Shown here in pieces: positions 27,015-35,885 of a stretch of DNA of 64,000 bases; the stretch's first letter is position 1; every line of letters starts with the position of its first letter. The stretch is taken from contig NZ_FOKV01000001.1 in assembly GCF_900112105.1 (NCBI RefSeq), positions 372,001 through 436,000 on the forward strand, read 5' to 3'. The position numbers and the translations under genes are program-made. Source of the stretch: Zunongwangia mangrovi (lineage in GTDB: Bacteria; Bacteroidota; Bacteroidia; Flavobacteriales; Flavobacteriaceae). Under the pieces are notes generated by a model. That model was not told the DNA's origin and did not search any database. It was given only the letters and a program-made list of their open reading frames with translations.

Positions 27015-28127
27015 ATGGGAAAATATTACGCTGTAAATTTCTATAGCTTTTCTAACCAATATCCGTTTTTAAGCAAGATCATTAAACAGATCATCTTCTG
27101 GATCTTCGCGTATGGATTATTGTTTTTAATTATACATTTCACCGCATTGTCTGTGTTACAGGCAATGGGAAGACCTACAGATATTTCTATTTCTGGCGTG
27201 CTTACACTCTTTCTTAGCCTTGGTGCTTTATTAGGTTTAGCTTTAGGGATCATCGACCATTTTCTTAAAAATTATATGTTTAGAAATCGCTCGTTAGGTT
27301 TTAATATTCTGGTGGGTGGTGTACTCTATTTTACGGTACTTACTTCGATAATTTTTCTATTACGATATATTGTTATAGAATTTATTAGCGGTACGTTTTT
27401 AAATCAATATACCGAGCATATTATTAGGATGAATTGGGAATATTACAACGTGATCATCTTAAGTTATACGCTATTTATGACTTTAGTGCTGAGTTTTATT
27501 AATCAGATGACCAATAAATTTGGACCAGGTCTTATCTTACCTTTTTTACTTGGTAAATTCCGTTACCCAGCTGAAGAGAATAGATTATTTATGTTTTTGG
27601 ATCTTAAGGATTCTACCCAATTGGCCGAAAAGCTTGGGCATTTGCGCTATAGTGCTTTTATCCAGGAAAGCTTTATGGACATCAATCAAATGGTGAAAAA
27701 ATATAATGCCCAGATCTATCAATACGTAGGTGACGAAATTGTAGTAAGCTGGCCGCTTAGATGCTTTGATTCTTCTTTAGCGATCGAATTTTTCTACGCC
27801 GTCCACAAACGGTTTCAGCATAAAAAAGAGCATTATTTAAAGGCCTACGATCACGTTCCTGTTTTTAAAGCCGGTGCTCATCAAGGCTTGGTTACTGCTG
27901 TAGAAGTTGGTGATATAAAACGTGAAATTGCTTATCATGGCGATACTTTAAATGTGGCTTCAAGGATAGAGGGATTATGCAAAACCTATGATAAATTAAT
28001 CCTTATCTCTGGCAAGGTAAACGAGAATCCTAAAATTGCCGAAAACTTCATTGTAAAACCTTTAGGGCCACAAAAACTGGAAGGAAGAGAAGTGAGTGTA
28101 GATGTTTTTTGTGTTGCTGAAAAATAA
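27015..28127 (+). CDS. Membrane-bound adenylate/guanylate cyclase-like protein
   Basis: A 370-residue protein with four N-terminal hydrophobic segments (~25-50, 62-82, 95-120, 140-160) and a C-terminal class III nucleotide cyclase domain (~190-365). Metal-binding Asp residues appear in FMFLDLKDST and YVGDEIVVSW, and the transition-state Asn/Arg pair in TLNVASRIEGL, so catalysis looks possible. By my hand alignment the two purine-selecting positions (Lys and Asp in adenylyl cyclases) are not conserved: the Asp position reads Ala in IAYHGDTLN. Product (cAMP, cGMP or none) is therefore open. Single gene. Confidence 0.85.
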   Translation: MGKYYAVNFYSFSNQYPFLSKIIKQIIFWIFAYGLLFLIIHFTALSVLQAMGRPTDISISGVLTLFLSLGALLGLALGIIDHFLKNYMFRNRSLGFNILVGGVLYFTVLTSIIFLLRYIVIEFISGTFLNQYTEHIIRMNWEYYNVIILSYTLFMTLVLSFINQMTNKFGPGLILPFLLGKFRYPAEENRLFMFLDLKDSTQLAEKLGHLRYSAFIQESFMDINQMVKKYNAQIYQYVGDEIVVSWPLRCFDSSLAIEFFYAVHKRFQHKKEHYLKAYDHVPVFKAGAHQGLVTAVEVGDIKREIAYHGDTLNVASRIEGLCKTYDKLILISGKVNENPKIAENFIVKPLGPQKLEGREVSVDVFCVAEK

Positions 28128-28269
28128 GCCAAATACTTAACAGCATTGCATTTTAATTTTCTTCTGAATTTCCTAAATTTACGTAAAGCTGAAGCATTAA
28201 GATTGTAAAAAATATTGCGGTATTTTATGAAATTTCAGCAATGATAAACCACCACGTAAAACAAATAAT

Positions 28270-28566
28270 ATGAGCACTTTTGGAGATATCATCACAGACG
28301 AAAATCCTGTTTTAATCGATTTTTATGCCGATTGGTGCGGCCCATGTAAAACTTTAGCGCCAATTTTAAAAGAAGTAAAGACCGAACTTGGTGAAAATAT
28401 CAAGATCATTAAAATCGATGTAGATAAAAATCAGCAACTTGCGGCAAAATACCAGGTAAGGGGTGTCCCAACCATGATGCTATTTAAAAATGGAGCTCAA
28501 CTTTGGCGCCAATCTGGTGTTTTACAAAAGCAGGATATTATCAATATTATTAAATCTAAGGCTTAA
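28270..28566 (+). CDS. trxA: Thioredoxin
   Basis: A 98-residue cytoplasmic thioredoxin with the redox site WCGPCK (Cys23, Cys26), the conserved cis-Pro in RGVPTMMLFKNG and a C-terminal helix. It reduces protein disulfides. Slightly shorter than E. coli TrxA (~108). No signal peptide. Convergent with, and overlapping by four bases, the following lipoprotein gene (stops share TTAA). Confidence 0.92.
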   Translation: MSTFGDIITDENPVLIDFYADWCGPCKTLAPILKEVKTELGENIKIIKIDVDKNQQLAAKYQVRGVPTMMLFKNGAQLWRQSGVLQKQDIINIIKSKA

Positions 28567-29054
28567 TTTAATTTATTGCCTTTGGCTGTCCACCAGGGAT
28601 GAACTTCTATAGTTAATCGTCCCGCTTTTACCATAGGATCCAAATTGGCTAAACTGTCGGCTTCTTTTAGTGTTCTGGTATTATAAACGGCAATACCTTT
28701 TATATCGCTGCTATCCTCAAATGGGCCAATTAAACTGGCATAACCTTCATTACCCATTCGTTCTAAATGCGCCATATGCTGCTGTTGTAATTTTGCTAAA
28801 CTAAGCGAATCCTGATCTCGATTTGGCCCAGCTTTCAAAAAAACCATATAATATTGTTGCATTAAGTAAGTGGTGTCACCTTCTTTATAAGTAAAGCTTT
28901 TAAAACCATCTTCTTGTAATTGCTTTGACATTTCTTCCGCAGAAATCTTATCTTCCTTTTTCTCTTTATCTTCTTCAACAGAAGTTGATTTATCTGTATG
29001 ACATGAAATAAAAATGAGGCTCAAAATCATCAAAAATCGAAAGCATTTTACCAT
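28563..29054 (-). CDS. YciI-like domain lipoprotein
   Basis: A 163-residue predicted lipoprotein (LIFISC lipobox near residue 18, then a Glu/Lys-rich linker). The C-terminal ~100 residues match the YciI ferredoxin-like (dimeric alpha-beta barrel) pattern: MVFLKAGPNRDQDS, then LQQQHMAHLERMGNEG, then ADSLANLDPMVKAGRLTIEVHPWW. The conserved His and Asp of the fold are present. Function is unknown; exported YciI domains are common in Bacteroidota. Last gene of an overlapping minus-strand trio; its ATG overlaps the CYTH stop by seven bases. Confidence 0.72.
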   Translation of the reverse strand: MVKCFRFLMILSLIFISCHTDKSTSVEEDKEKKEDKISAEEMSKQLQEDGFKSFTYKEGDTTYLMQQYYMVFLKAGPNRDQDSLSLAKLQQQHMAHLERMGNEGYASLIGPFEDSSDIKGIAVYNTRTLKEADSLANLDPMVKAGRLTIEVHPWWTAKGNKLN

Positions 29055-29515
29055 GATTTATACGGATTTTTACTCAGTTGCGAATTGTAATATTTTGGAT
29101 CTCCGGTAACTTCCTGCCCTAGCCATTTCGGTTTTTCAAAATTTTCATTTTCAGATGCTAACTCAACTTCAGCAACGATCAAGCCTTCGTTTTCACCATA
29201 AAACTCATCTACTTCAAAAATATGACTGGCAGATTTCACCAAAAACCGGGTTTTATCGATCATTCCAGGCTCACAAAGTTTTAAAAGTGCTTCAGCTTCA
29301 GTTTTATCGATTTCTTTTTCCCATTCAAAACGGCTTAATCCTGCTTCATTATTTTTTCCTTTTACGGTAAGGAAGGCAGTTTCATCCTTAATTCTTATAC
29401 GAACGGTACGCAGTCGATCTGTATTTAAAAAACCTTGTGTAATGCGGTTCTTTTGATAAAATTCTGCTTTAAAATCTTCATTTTTAACTAAAAACTTCCT
29501 TTCAATTTCTACCAT
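29048..29515 (-). CDS. CYTH domain protein (triphosphate tunnel metalloenzyme)
   Basis: A 155-residue CYTH protein. The N-terminal MVEIERKFLV contains the ExExK signature, followed by alternating Arg/Lys and Glu strands of a beta tunnel (RTVRIRIKDETAFLTVKG, FEVDEFYG, LIVAEVEL). Such enzymes hydrolyse inorganic triphosphate or, less often, make cAMP; tripolyphosphatase is the commonest activity for short bacterial members. Its start overlaps the upstream oxidoreductase by 14 bases, so the two are translationally coupled. Confidence 0.9.
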   Translation of the reverse strand: MVEIERKFLVKNEDFKAEFYQKNRITQGFLNTDRLRTVRIRIKDETAFLTVKGKNNEAGLSRFEWEKEIDKTEAEALLKLCEPGMIDKTRFLVKSASHIFEVDEFYGENEGLIVAEVELASENENFEKPKWLGQEVTGDPKYYNSQLSKNPYKSW

Positions 29516-30176
29516 CGTATTTTGCTGCGAGTTCGTTTATTTTATTTGATTTTATTATGGAATCTGAATACCAAAAGTTTGCGACATGCATCATCGCTTT
29601 GGCGATATTCTCAGATCTAACAGATCGATATTTTTTAAGATTCCCTACAAGCATAAAATTAAATAATTTAAAAGCATGCGTGGCGACTTTCTCAAAAAAA
29701 CGTTTTTCTTCTCGATCTCCCACTATTAATGCCGGCCTGAAAATGTAAATATTGGGAATACTTTTTTCCATCACATCCTGCTCCATTTCACCTTTTGTGC
29801 GATTATAGAAAATACTGCTATTCGCATCGGCTCCCATGGCAGAAATCACGACAAAACACTCGGCTCCCGTTTTGGCAGCTAACTTTGCAGCAGTAACCGG
29901 AATTCCGTGATCGATCTTCATATATTTCTCTTTATCGGGTGTCTTTGATTTTGTAGTGCCTACACAGCAAAATACATCATGTGCTTCAAAATCATCCTTA
30001 TAATCTTCTAATTTTAGTACATCGATAAGATGTTCTTCCAGTTTTGGATGATCCTTCCCAAATTTACTTCTGGAAAATAAAGTTATTTTAGTATAATTTT
30101 CATTTTTTAAAAGTTCTTCTACCAAATGTCGCCCCGTTAATCCAGTGGCTCCCAAAACAATTGCCGTCTTTTCCAT
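29502..30176 (-). CDS. Atypical SDR / NAD(P)-binding oxidoreductase, HTATIP2-like
   Basis: A 224-residue Rossmann protein with VLGATGLTGRHLVEELL at the N-terminus, VFCCVGTTKSKTPDKEKYMKID, then VISAMGADANSSIFYNRTKGEMEQ with a YNRTK form of the YxxxK pair and IFRPALIVGDREEKR. This pattern matches the HTATIP2/TIP30 and YbjT-like group. Substrate unknown. First gene of the oxidoreductase-CYTH-YciI operon; all three genes overlap. Confidence 0.85.
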   Translation of the reverse strand: MEKTAIVLGATGLTGRHLVEELLKNENYTKITLFSRSKFGKDHPKLEEHLIDVLKLEDYKDDFEAHDVFCCVGTTKSKTPDKEKYMKIDHGIPVTAAKLAAKTGAECFVVISAMGADANSSIFYNRTKGEMEQDVMEKSIPNIYIFRPALIVGDREEKRFFEKVATHAFKLFNFMLVGNLKKYRSVRSENIAKAMMHVANFWYSDSIIKSNKINELAAKYDGRN

Positions 30177-30252
30177 ATTGCATGATTTAGATCGTTCTTT
30201 TAAATATAATTAAAATCATTTAGTGTATTTTCAAGATGGATTGTTTTAGCAT

Positions 30253-30260
30253 TAAATTTG
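30253..30260 (+). promoter_or_regulatory. -7 box close to dinB start
   Basis: TAAATTTG matches TAnnTTTG. The ATG at 30274 is 13 bases downstream and a GTG only 7, leaving a very short or absent 5' UTR. Confidence 0.55.
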
Positions 30261-30273
30261 CAGAACCGTGAGA

Positions 30274-31362
30274 ATGCGCAAGATAATTCATATCGATATG
30301 GATGCGTTTTACGCTTCAGTAGAACAGCTGGACAATCCCGAACTTAGAGGGAAACCCATCGCTGTTGGCGGTAGTTCGCAACGTGGCGTAGTTAGCGCTG
30401 CCAGTTACGAAGCTAGGAAGTTTGGGGTAAGAAGTGCTATGAGTAGCGTTATCGCCAAACGCAACTGCCCCGATCTTATTTTTGTTAAGTCTCGATTTGA
30501 TCGTTATCGCGAAATTTCTCAGCAAATTAGAAGCATTTTTTTTGAGTACACCGATCTTGTAGAACCACTTTCTTTAGATGAGGCCTATCTAGACGTTACC
30601 GAAAATAAAATGGGCAATCCAAGTGCTACAATGATTGCAAGAGAAATAAGGGCGAAAATAAAGGAGAAAACGGGCCTAAACGCTTCAGCAGGAATTTCGA
30701 TCAATAAGTTTATCGCAAAGGTTGCCAGCGATATTAACAAACCAAACGGACAAAAAACCGTGCATCCAGAGGAAGTTTCAGAATTTTTAGAACAACTAGA
30801 GATTAGAAAGTTTTATGGTGTGGGAAAGGTTACTGCCGAAAAAATGTACCGATTAGGAATCTTCACTGGGAAAGATCTAAAATCGAAATCTGAAGAATAT
30901 CTGGCCGATCATTTTGGTAAACACGGGCCATATTATTATAATGTTGTACGAGGAATTCACGAAAGCGAAGTAAAACCAAACCGAATGCGAAAATCCCTTG
31001 GTGCAGAGCGCACTTTTAGCGAAAATATTTCTTCGGAAATTTTTATGCTTGAAAAACTTACCAATATTGCTGAAGAGATCGAACGTCGCCTGCAAAAGAG
31101 TAAGGTTGCAGGTAAAACAGTTACCTTAAAAATAAAATACAGCGACTTTACGCTACAAACACGAAGTAAGACGATCTCTTATTATATTTCTAGCAAAGAG
31201 TTGATCCTAGAGCTCGCGAAAGAACTTTTATACCAGGAAAAAATGAAAGATTCTGTGAGGCTTTTAGGTATTTCACTATCTAATTTAAATACCGATAAAC
31301 CTTCAGCAAAAGAAAAAGAAGAAAAAAAAGAAGTGGTTGTTCAGCTAAAATTCGATTTCTAA
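30274..31362 (+). CDS. dinB: DNA polymerase IV
   Basis: Y-family translesion polymerase of ~362 residues. Catalytic carboxylates lie in IHIDMDAFYASVEQ and SLDEAYLDVT; GVVSAASYEARKFGVRSAM (finger region), the helix-hairpin-helix FYGVGKVTAEKMYRLGI and the little-finger block MRKSLGAERTF are all present. The C-terminus QLKFDF is a good beta-clamp-binding motif. A GTG at 30268 is in frame, but the ATG at 30274 starts the usual N-terminus (MRKIIHIDMD). Divergent from the oxidoreductase operon. No LexA-type box was recognised. Confidence 0.94.
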   Translation: MRKIIHIDMDAFYASVEQLDNPELRGKPIAVGGSSQRGVVSAASYEARKFGVRSAMSSVIAKRNCPDLIFVKSRFDRYREISQQIRSIFFEYTDLVEPLSLDEAYLDVTENKMGNPSATMIAREIRAKIKEKTGLNASAGISINKFIAKVASDINKPNGQKTVHPEEVSEFLEQLEIRKFYGVGKVTAEKMYRLGIFTGKDLKSKSEEYLADHFGKHGPYYYNVVRGIHESEVKPNRMRKSLGAERTFSENISSEIFMLEKLTNIAEEIERRLQKSKVAGKTVTLKIKYSDFTLQTRSKTISYYISSKELILELAKELLYQEKMKDSVRLLGISLSNLNTDKPSAKEKEEKKEVVVQLKFDF

Positions 31363-31404
31363 AAAACTACCTGATTTTATCGAATATCGACTTCAGTAAA
31401 AACC

Positions 31405-31430
31405 ATAAAAAAACCCCGACGTATCGGGGC
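31405..31430 (-). terminator. Terminator of the pyruvate kinase gene
   Basis: On the minus strand CCCCGA-TACG-TCGGGG (31414-31429) is followed by T7. It lies 30 bases past the pyk stop; dinB ends 42 bases away on the other side. Confidence 0.9.
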
Positions 31431-31458
31431 TTCTTCTTTTATAAAAATTGTTTGGGTA

Positions 31459-32889
31459 TTACTCAATTTCAGAAACTCGAAGCGTATTTACCATTCCTTT
31501 AGAAGCAATTGGCATCGCTGCAAGATTAATTGTAAAATCTCCCTGCTCTACAAAACCACCAGCTTTTGCGATACTGTTAATATCATCGATCGTCTCGTCT
31601 GTAGTGCTATATTTATCGTAATAAAAAGCCTTAACACCCCAAAGTAAACTTAAACGGTTAAGGATTCTTTTGTTATGAGTAAAAACTAAAATATGACTTT
31701 CTGGTCTCCAGGCAGAGATTTGGAAAGCTGTATATCCACTATTTGTTAAGGTACAAATTGCTTTGGCTTTAATCTCGTTAGCCATATGCGCTGCATGAAA
31801 ACAAACTGCTTTAGTAATGTATCTTTTTGTACGCACGTGTGGAGGATCATGAGGAACTTTAATTAACGGAGAGTTCTCTACACTCGTTAAAATTGAAGCC
31901 ATTTTCTCGATAACCTGAACTGGATATTGCCCTACAGAAGTTTCTCCACTAAGCATCACAGCATCTGCTCCATCCATAACCGAGTTAGCAACATCGTTCA
32001 CCTCTGCTCTGGTAGGTGTTAAACTGGTGATCATTGTTTCCATCATTTGGGTAGCAATGATTACCGGGATACGTGCTTTTTTAGCAACAAGCACTAATTT
32101 TTTCTGAATTAATGGAACTTCCTGCGCCGGAATTTCTACACCAAGGTCTCCACGTGCAACCATTAAACCATCACAGTAAGCAACGATCTTTTCGATGTTG
32201 TCTACACCTTCTGGCTTTTCGATCTTAGCAATGATAGGGATCTTATATTCGGTATGCTGTTTAATTAGATCCTGAAGCTCAATAATATCTTTTTCGTGTC
32301 TTACAAAAGAAAGTGCGATCCAATCTACTTCTAAGCTACAGGCAAATTTCGCATCTTCAACATCTTTTTCTGTAAGTGCAGGTAAAGAAATATCTGTATT
32401 AGGAAGGTTTACTCCTTTTTTGGATTTTAAAGGACCTCCTTGTATAACTTTTGCTACAACTTCGTTTTCTCTATTTGTGCTAACAACCTCAAAGATCAAT
32501 TTCCCATCGTCTAAAAGAATACGTTCTCCTTCGTTCACATCTCTAGGAAAAGCGTCGTAATTCATATAAACGCGTTCTTTAGAGCCCTCAAATTTTTCTC
32601 CAGTAGCAAAAACAATTTCATCTCCAGCAGCTACAACTACATCTTCTTTCATGGTCCCTACTCTTAATTTAGGACCTTGTAAGTCGGCTAAAATTGCAGC
32701 AGTAAAACCTTCTTCTTCATTAAGATCTCTAATCATTTGTACGCGCTCTCTAACATCATCATAATTAGCGTGAGAAAAGTTGATCCTAAAAACATTTACT
32801 CCTGCCTGAAGCATTTCTTTTAAGGTGTCTTTGGAACTTGTTGCCGGCCCTAAAGTGGCAACTATTTTTGTCTTCTTATTTGTTGGCAT
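31459..32889 (-). CDS. pyk: Pyruvate kinase
   Basis: A 476-residue glycolytic enzyme that makes pyruvate and ATP from phosphoenolpyruvate and ADP. Recognised by TKIVATLGPATSS at the N-terminus, FRINFSHANYDD, IAKIEKPEGVDNI (the pyruvate kinase signature with the catalytic Lys), VARGDLGVEIPAQEVP and the activation region ATQMMETMI. The C-terminal regulatory domain is complete. Its start shares one base with the stop of the upstream IPExxxVDY gene, so the two form an operon, an arrangement common in Flavobacteriaceae. Confidence 0.97.
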   Translation of the reverse strand: MPTNKKTKIVATLGPATSSKDTLKEMLQAGVNVFRINFSHANYDDVRERVQMIRDLNEEEGFTAAILADLQGPKLRVGTMKEDVVVAAGDEIVFATGEKFEGSKERVYMNYDAFPRDVNEGERILLDDGKLIFEVVSTNRENEVVAKVIQGGPLKSKKGVNLPNTDISLPALTEKDVEDAKFACSLEVDWIALSFVRHEKDIIELQDLIKQHTEYKIPIIAKIEKPEGVDNIEKIVAYCDGLMVARGDLGVEIPAQEVPLIQKKLVLVAKKARIPVIIATQMMETMITSLTPTRAEVNDVANSVMDGADAVMLSGETSVGQYPVQVIEKMASILTSVENSPLIKVPHDPPHVRTKRYITKAVCFHAAHMANEIKAKAICTLTNSGYTAFQISAWRPESHILVFTHNKRILNRLSLLWGVKAFYYDKYSTTDETIDDINSIAKAGGFVEQGDFTINLAAMPIASKGMVNTLRVSEIE

Positions 32890-33377
32890 TATTCAAAAAT
32901 TAGATTTTGTTTGGATTTTAATTGATCCACATGGATCTTGTAGGCAGCCTGTACCTGGGGAATACGACTTATAAGACTCACCAAATGGTGAACCTGTTGA
33001 TCTTCTATATTTTCTTCTATCTTCAAAAAAAAGTCAACTTTTTTATATTGCGGAATAAGGTTAACCTCTAAAGGTCTTACTTCTTCTTCCAAAAATAAAG
33101 TACCAGCATTTAAAATCTTTCTGGATTTACCTTTAAATTTATTGCTTACAAGGCTGTAATCTCTATAATTCGCCAGGTCTTTGTACTTAAATAAAGCATA
33201 CATTGCCTGCGCATCTTTATGATTAAAGTCAACATCAAAGCGACTTCGCATTAACTTTAAGTTTAAAAAACGGTTTAGCAAAAAAGCCATTTTATAAGGC
33301 TCTAAATTGGCATAAATCGCAATCAATTTAAAGTCATCTTCCTCGACATCATCCAGCAACATTTTATGTGCTTGCAT
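32889..33377 (-). CDS. IPExxxVDY family protein
   Basis: A 162-residue cytoplasmic protein of a Bacteroidota-specific family named after a short motif that here reads IPQYKKVDF, a relaxed form. The N-terminal half (FKLIAIYANLEPYKMAFLLN) and location directly upstream of pyk both fit the family. Function unknown; the constant linkage to pyk hints at a metabolic or regulatory tie. A -7 box lies 40 bases upstream. Confidence 0.82.
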   Translation of the reverse strand: MQAHKMLLDDVEEDDFKLIAIYANLEPYKMAFLLNRFLNLKLMRSRFDVDFNHKDAQAMYALFKYKDLANYRDYSLVSNKFKGKSRKILNAGTLFLEEEVRPLEVNLIPQYKKVDFFLKIEENIEDQQVHHLVSLISRIPQVQAAYKIHVDQLKSKQNLIFE

Positions 33378-33416
33378 GCTAAATCAACTTTATCGATAAA
33401 GATAAAATATCGATGA

Positions 33417-33424
33417 CAAAAATA
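33417..33424 (-). promoter_or_regulatory. -7 box of the IPExxxVDY-pyk operon
   Basis: On the minus strand the sequence is TATTTTTG, fitting TAnnTTTG, ~40 bases from the start codon. Confidence 0.5.
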
Positions 33425-33493
33425 AAGATTTAAATTGATTAATTTTCATAATTTTTCACGAAAACGTTATAGTTATAGAGAATATGACAAAAA

Positions 33494-34225
33494 TTAATTC
33501 ATTTTATTTTGAAGTGCATAATATGCCCTTTTTGATGCTTTTTCCTCTGCTTTCTTTTTTGAGGTAGCACGTGCTTTAGAAATCACCTTTTTATCGATCC
33601 ATAATTTTACCGCAAAATGTTTAAGTTCATCTTTGCCGGTATCCTCATAAACCTGGTAATTGAATTCCTTTTTTTGCTTTTGGCACCACTCTATTAAAAG
33701 ACTTTTATAACTTATTACACGCCCTTCTAAAGTCTCGATATCTACATAAGGCTCGATCACTCGATTATAGATAAACTTAGTGCAGTATTTATAGCCTCTA
33801 TCCAGGTATATTGCACCAATAAGTGCTTCAAAAATATTTCCGTGGATATTCACCCCAAATTGGTCGTTTGGGATATTTGATTTTACAAACCTAATAAGGT
33901 TCATATCTTTTCCTAACTCATTTAGATGCTTCCTACTAACGATCTTAGAGCGCATTTTGGTAAGATAACCCTCGTCACCTTCTGGAACTTTCTGGTAAAG
34001 ATGAGATGCAATAACAGATCCTAACATGGCATCCCCTAAAAATTCGAGACGCTCATAATTAATAGGATTACCCAATTCGTCTTTAATATTAAGCGATCGA
34101 TGCGTAAAAGCTCGCTCGTAGATTTCTATATTTTTAGGACGAAATCCGAGTAATTTATGGAGAGAATTAAAAAAATTCCCGCCCTTAGAAGAACGGGAAT
34201 TTAATATGTTTCGAATAACACTCAT
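33494..34225 (-). CDS. rnc: Ribonuclease III
   Basis: Double-strand-specific endoribonuclease of 243 residues that processes rRNA and other structured RNAs. The signature NYERLEFLGDAMLGSV carries catalytic Glu and Asp; the second acidic cluster is in IFEALIGAIYLDRGY. The C-terminal ~70 residues form a dsRNA-binding domain ending KAEEKASKRAYYAL. Last gene of acpP-fabF-rnc, six bases after fabF, a conserved flavobacterial order. Confidence 0.96.
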   Translation of the reverse strand: MSVIRNILNSRSSKGGNFFNSLHKLLGFRPKNIEIYERAFTHRSLNIKDELGNPINYERLEFLGDAMLGSVIASHLYQKVPEGDEGYLTKMRSKIVSRKHLNELGKDMNLIRFVKSNIPNDQFGVNIHGNIFEALIGAIYLDRGYKYCTKFIYNRVIEPYVDIETLEGRVISYKSLLIEWCQKQKKEFNYQVYEDTGKDELKHFAVKLWIDKKVISKARATSKKKAEEKASKRAYYALQNKMN

Positions 34226-34231
34226 TAAGAG

Positions 34232-35485
34232 TTACTCTGTTAATTTTCTAAATGCTACACAGGCATTGTGCCCGCCAAACCCAAAGGTATTACTCATCAC
34301 GATATTCAATTCTCGTTCCTGAGCTTTGTTAAGGGTTAAGTTTAACGAAGGATCGATATTCTCATCAACATTCTCGTGATTGATCGTTGGTGGTACGATG
34401 CTATGCTGCATAGCAAGTACACTTGCAATACCCTCGATCGCACCGGCAGCACCAAGAAGGTGGCCCGTCATTGATTTTGTTGAATTAATATTAATATTCT
34501 TCGCGTGATCTCCAAAAACTTTAGTAATTGCTTTCAATTCAGCCACATCTCCTAGAGGAGTAGATGTTCCATGCGTGTTTATCGCATCTACATCTTCAGG
34601 CTTAATTCCGGCATTTCTTAGACAGTTTTCCATCACTCTAACAACACCGTTTCCATCTGGATGCGGAGCCGTCATGTGATAAGCGTCTGAAGAAAGACCT
34701 CCACCAATTACCTCAGCATAAATTTTAGCGCCTCTTGCTTTAGCGTGCTCATACTCTTCTAATATAAGCGCACCGGCACCTTCACCTAGTACGAAGCCAT
34801 CACGAGTAGCATCAAAAGGTCTTGATGCAGTCTCTGGACTTTCGTTTCTGGTAGAAAGGGCATGCATAGCGTTAAAACCTCCCATTCCTGCAATAGTTAC
34901 AGCAGCTTCTGATCCTCCTGAAACTATCACGTCGCTATATCCTAAACGGATATTATTTAATGCGTCTATCATTGCATTGGCCGAAGAAGCACAAGCTGAC
35001 ACCGTGGTGTAGTTTGCTCCCATAAAACCATGTTTAATAGAGATATTACCTGGGGCAATATCAGCGATCATTTTAGGAATAAAGAAAGGATTAAATCTTG
35101 GAGTACCATCTCCCGCCGCAAAGTTAAGCACTTCGTTTTGGAAGGTTTCCAATCCACCAATTCCAGCACCCCAGATTACACCTACGCGATATTTATCTAC
35201 CGCTTCTAGGTCTATTCCGGAGTCTGCAATAGCTTCGTCTGAAGCTACCATGGCATATTGGGTAAATTTATCCAGTTTTCTCGCTTCTTTACGATCGAAG
35301 TGATCTAACGGATTAAAATCTTTGAGTTCACAAGCGAATTTTGTTTTGAACTTTTCGGGGTCGAAATGCGTAATAGGGCCACTACCACTTTTACCATTTA
35401 CCAAGCCGTCCCAATATTCGCTAATATTGTTACCGATTGGGGTAAGGGCACCCAAGCCCGTTATTACAACTCGCTTTAACTCCAT
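34232..35485 (-). CDS. fabF: Beta-ketoacyl-ACP synthase II
   Basis: A 417-residue condensing enzyme that extends acyl-ACP with malonyl-ACP in fatty-acid synthesis. The triad is clear: Cys in VSACASSANAM, His in NTHGTSTPLGD and His in MTGHLLGAAGAIE. The N-terminus RRVVITGLGALTPIGN-like and C-terminal NTFGFGGHNACVAF are typical. Lies 16 bases downstream of acpP and 6 before rnc. Confidence 0.97.
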   Translation of the reverse strand: MELKRVVITGLGALTPIGNNISEYWDGLVNGKSGSGPITHFDPEKFKTKFACELKDFNPLDHFDRKEARKLDKFTQYAMVASDEAIADSGIDLEAVDKYRVGVIWGAGIGGLETFQNEVLNFAAGDGTPRFNPFFIPKMIADIAPGNISIKHGFMGANYTTVSACASSANAMIDALNNIRLGYSDVIVSGGSEAAVTIAGMGGFNAMHALSTRNESPETASRPFDATRDGFVLGEGAGALILEEYEHAKARGAKIYAEVIGGGLSSDAYHMTAPHPDGNGVVRVMENCLRNAGIKPEDVDAINTHGTSTPLGDVAELKAITKVFGDHAKNININSTKSMTGHLLGAAGAIEGIASVLAMQHSIVPPTINHENVDENIDPSLNLTLNKAQERELNIVMSNTFGFGGHNACVAFRKLTE

Positions 35486-35501
35486 ATGGTTCTTTTAATT
35501 T

Positions 35502-35738
35502 TTATTTTTTCGCGTCTTCAATATAAGAAATTGCTTGACCAACTGTTGCGATATTTTCAGCCTGGTCGTCTGGAATTTGAATATCGAATTCTTTTTCGAA
35601 TTCCATGATTAATTCCACAGTATCTAATGAATCAGCACCTAAGTCGTTGGTGAAGCTTGCTTCATTAACAACTTCGTTCTCATCAACACCTAATTTGTCA
35701 ACGATAATCGCTTTTACTCTTGATGCAATGTCAGACAT
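35502..35738 (-). CDS. acpP: Acyl carrier protein
   Basis: A 78-residue acidic carrier protein. Ser37 in [10 protein letters not shown] is the 4'-phosphopantetheine attachment site. It carries acyl intermediates to FabF, encoded next, and to the acyl-ACP desaturase encoded at 4103. First gene of acpP-fabF-rnc; a -7 box lies 30 bases upstream. Confidence 0.97.
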   Translation of the reverse strand: MSDIASRVKAIIVDKLGVDENEVVNEASFTNDLGADSLDTVELIMEFEKEFDIQIPDDQAENIATVGQAISYIEDAKK

Positions 35739-35767
35739 AATATTTTATTTTAATTTTGATTAGGTGG

Positions 35768-35775
35768 CAAAAATA
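35768..35775 (-). promoter_or_regulatory. -7 box of the acpP-fabF-rnc operon
   Basis: On the minus strand the sequence is TATTTTTG, 29 bases before the acpP ATG. The 147-base spacer also holds the purN promoter region on the other strand. Confidence 0.5.
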
Positions 35776-35885
35776 AAAAACTTTATTTTAAAACCGATTT
35801 TTACTTTAAAAATGTGAAGGTAATTTACATATTTTTCGATGAAAGAGGTTAACTTTATCTCCTAATAATTGTTAACAGCCTTGTT

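Noticed and set aside
26852-27046. 64-residue plus-strand frame between the RND operon and the cyclase
   Set aside because: It runs through the operon terminator and overlaps the cyclase start; the composition looks like random A+T-rich sequence.
28270-29054. Possible frameshift because trxA and the YciI-like gene overlap
   Set aside because: The genes are convergent and share only the stop signals (TTAA); both proteins are complete.
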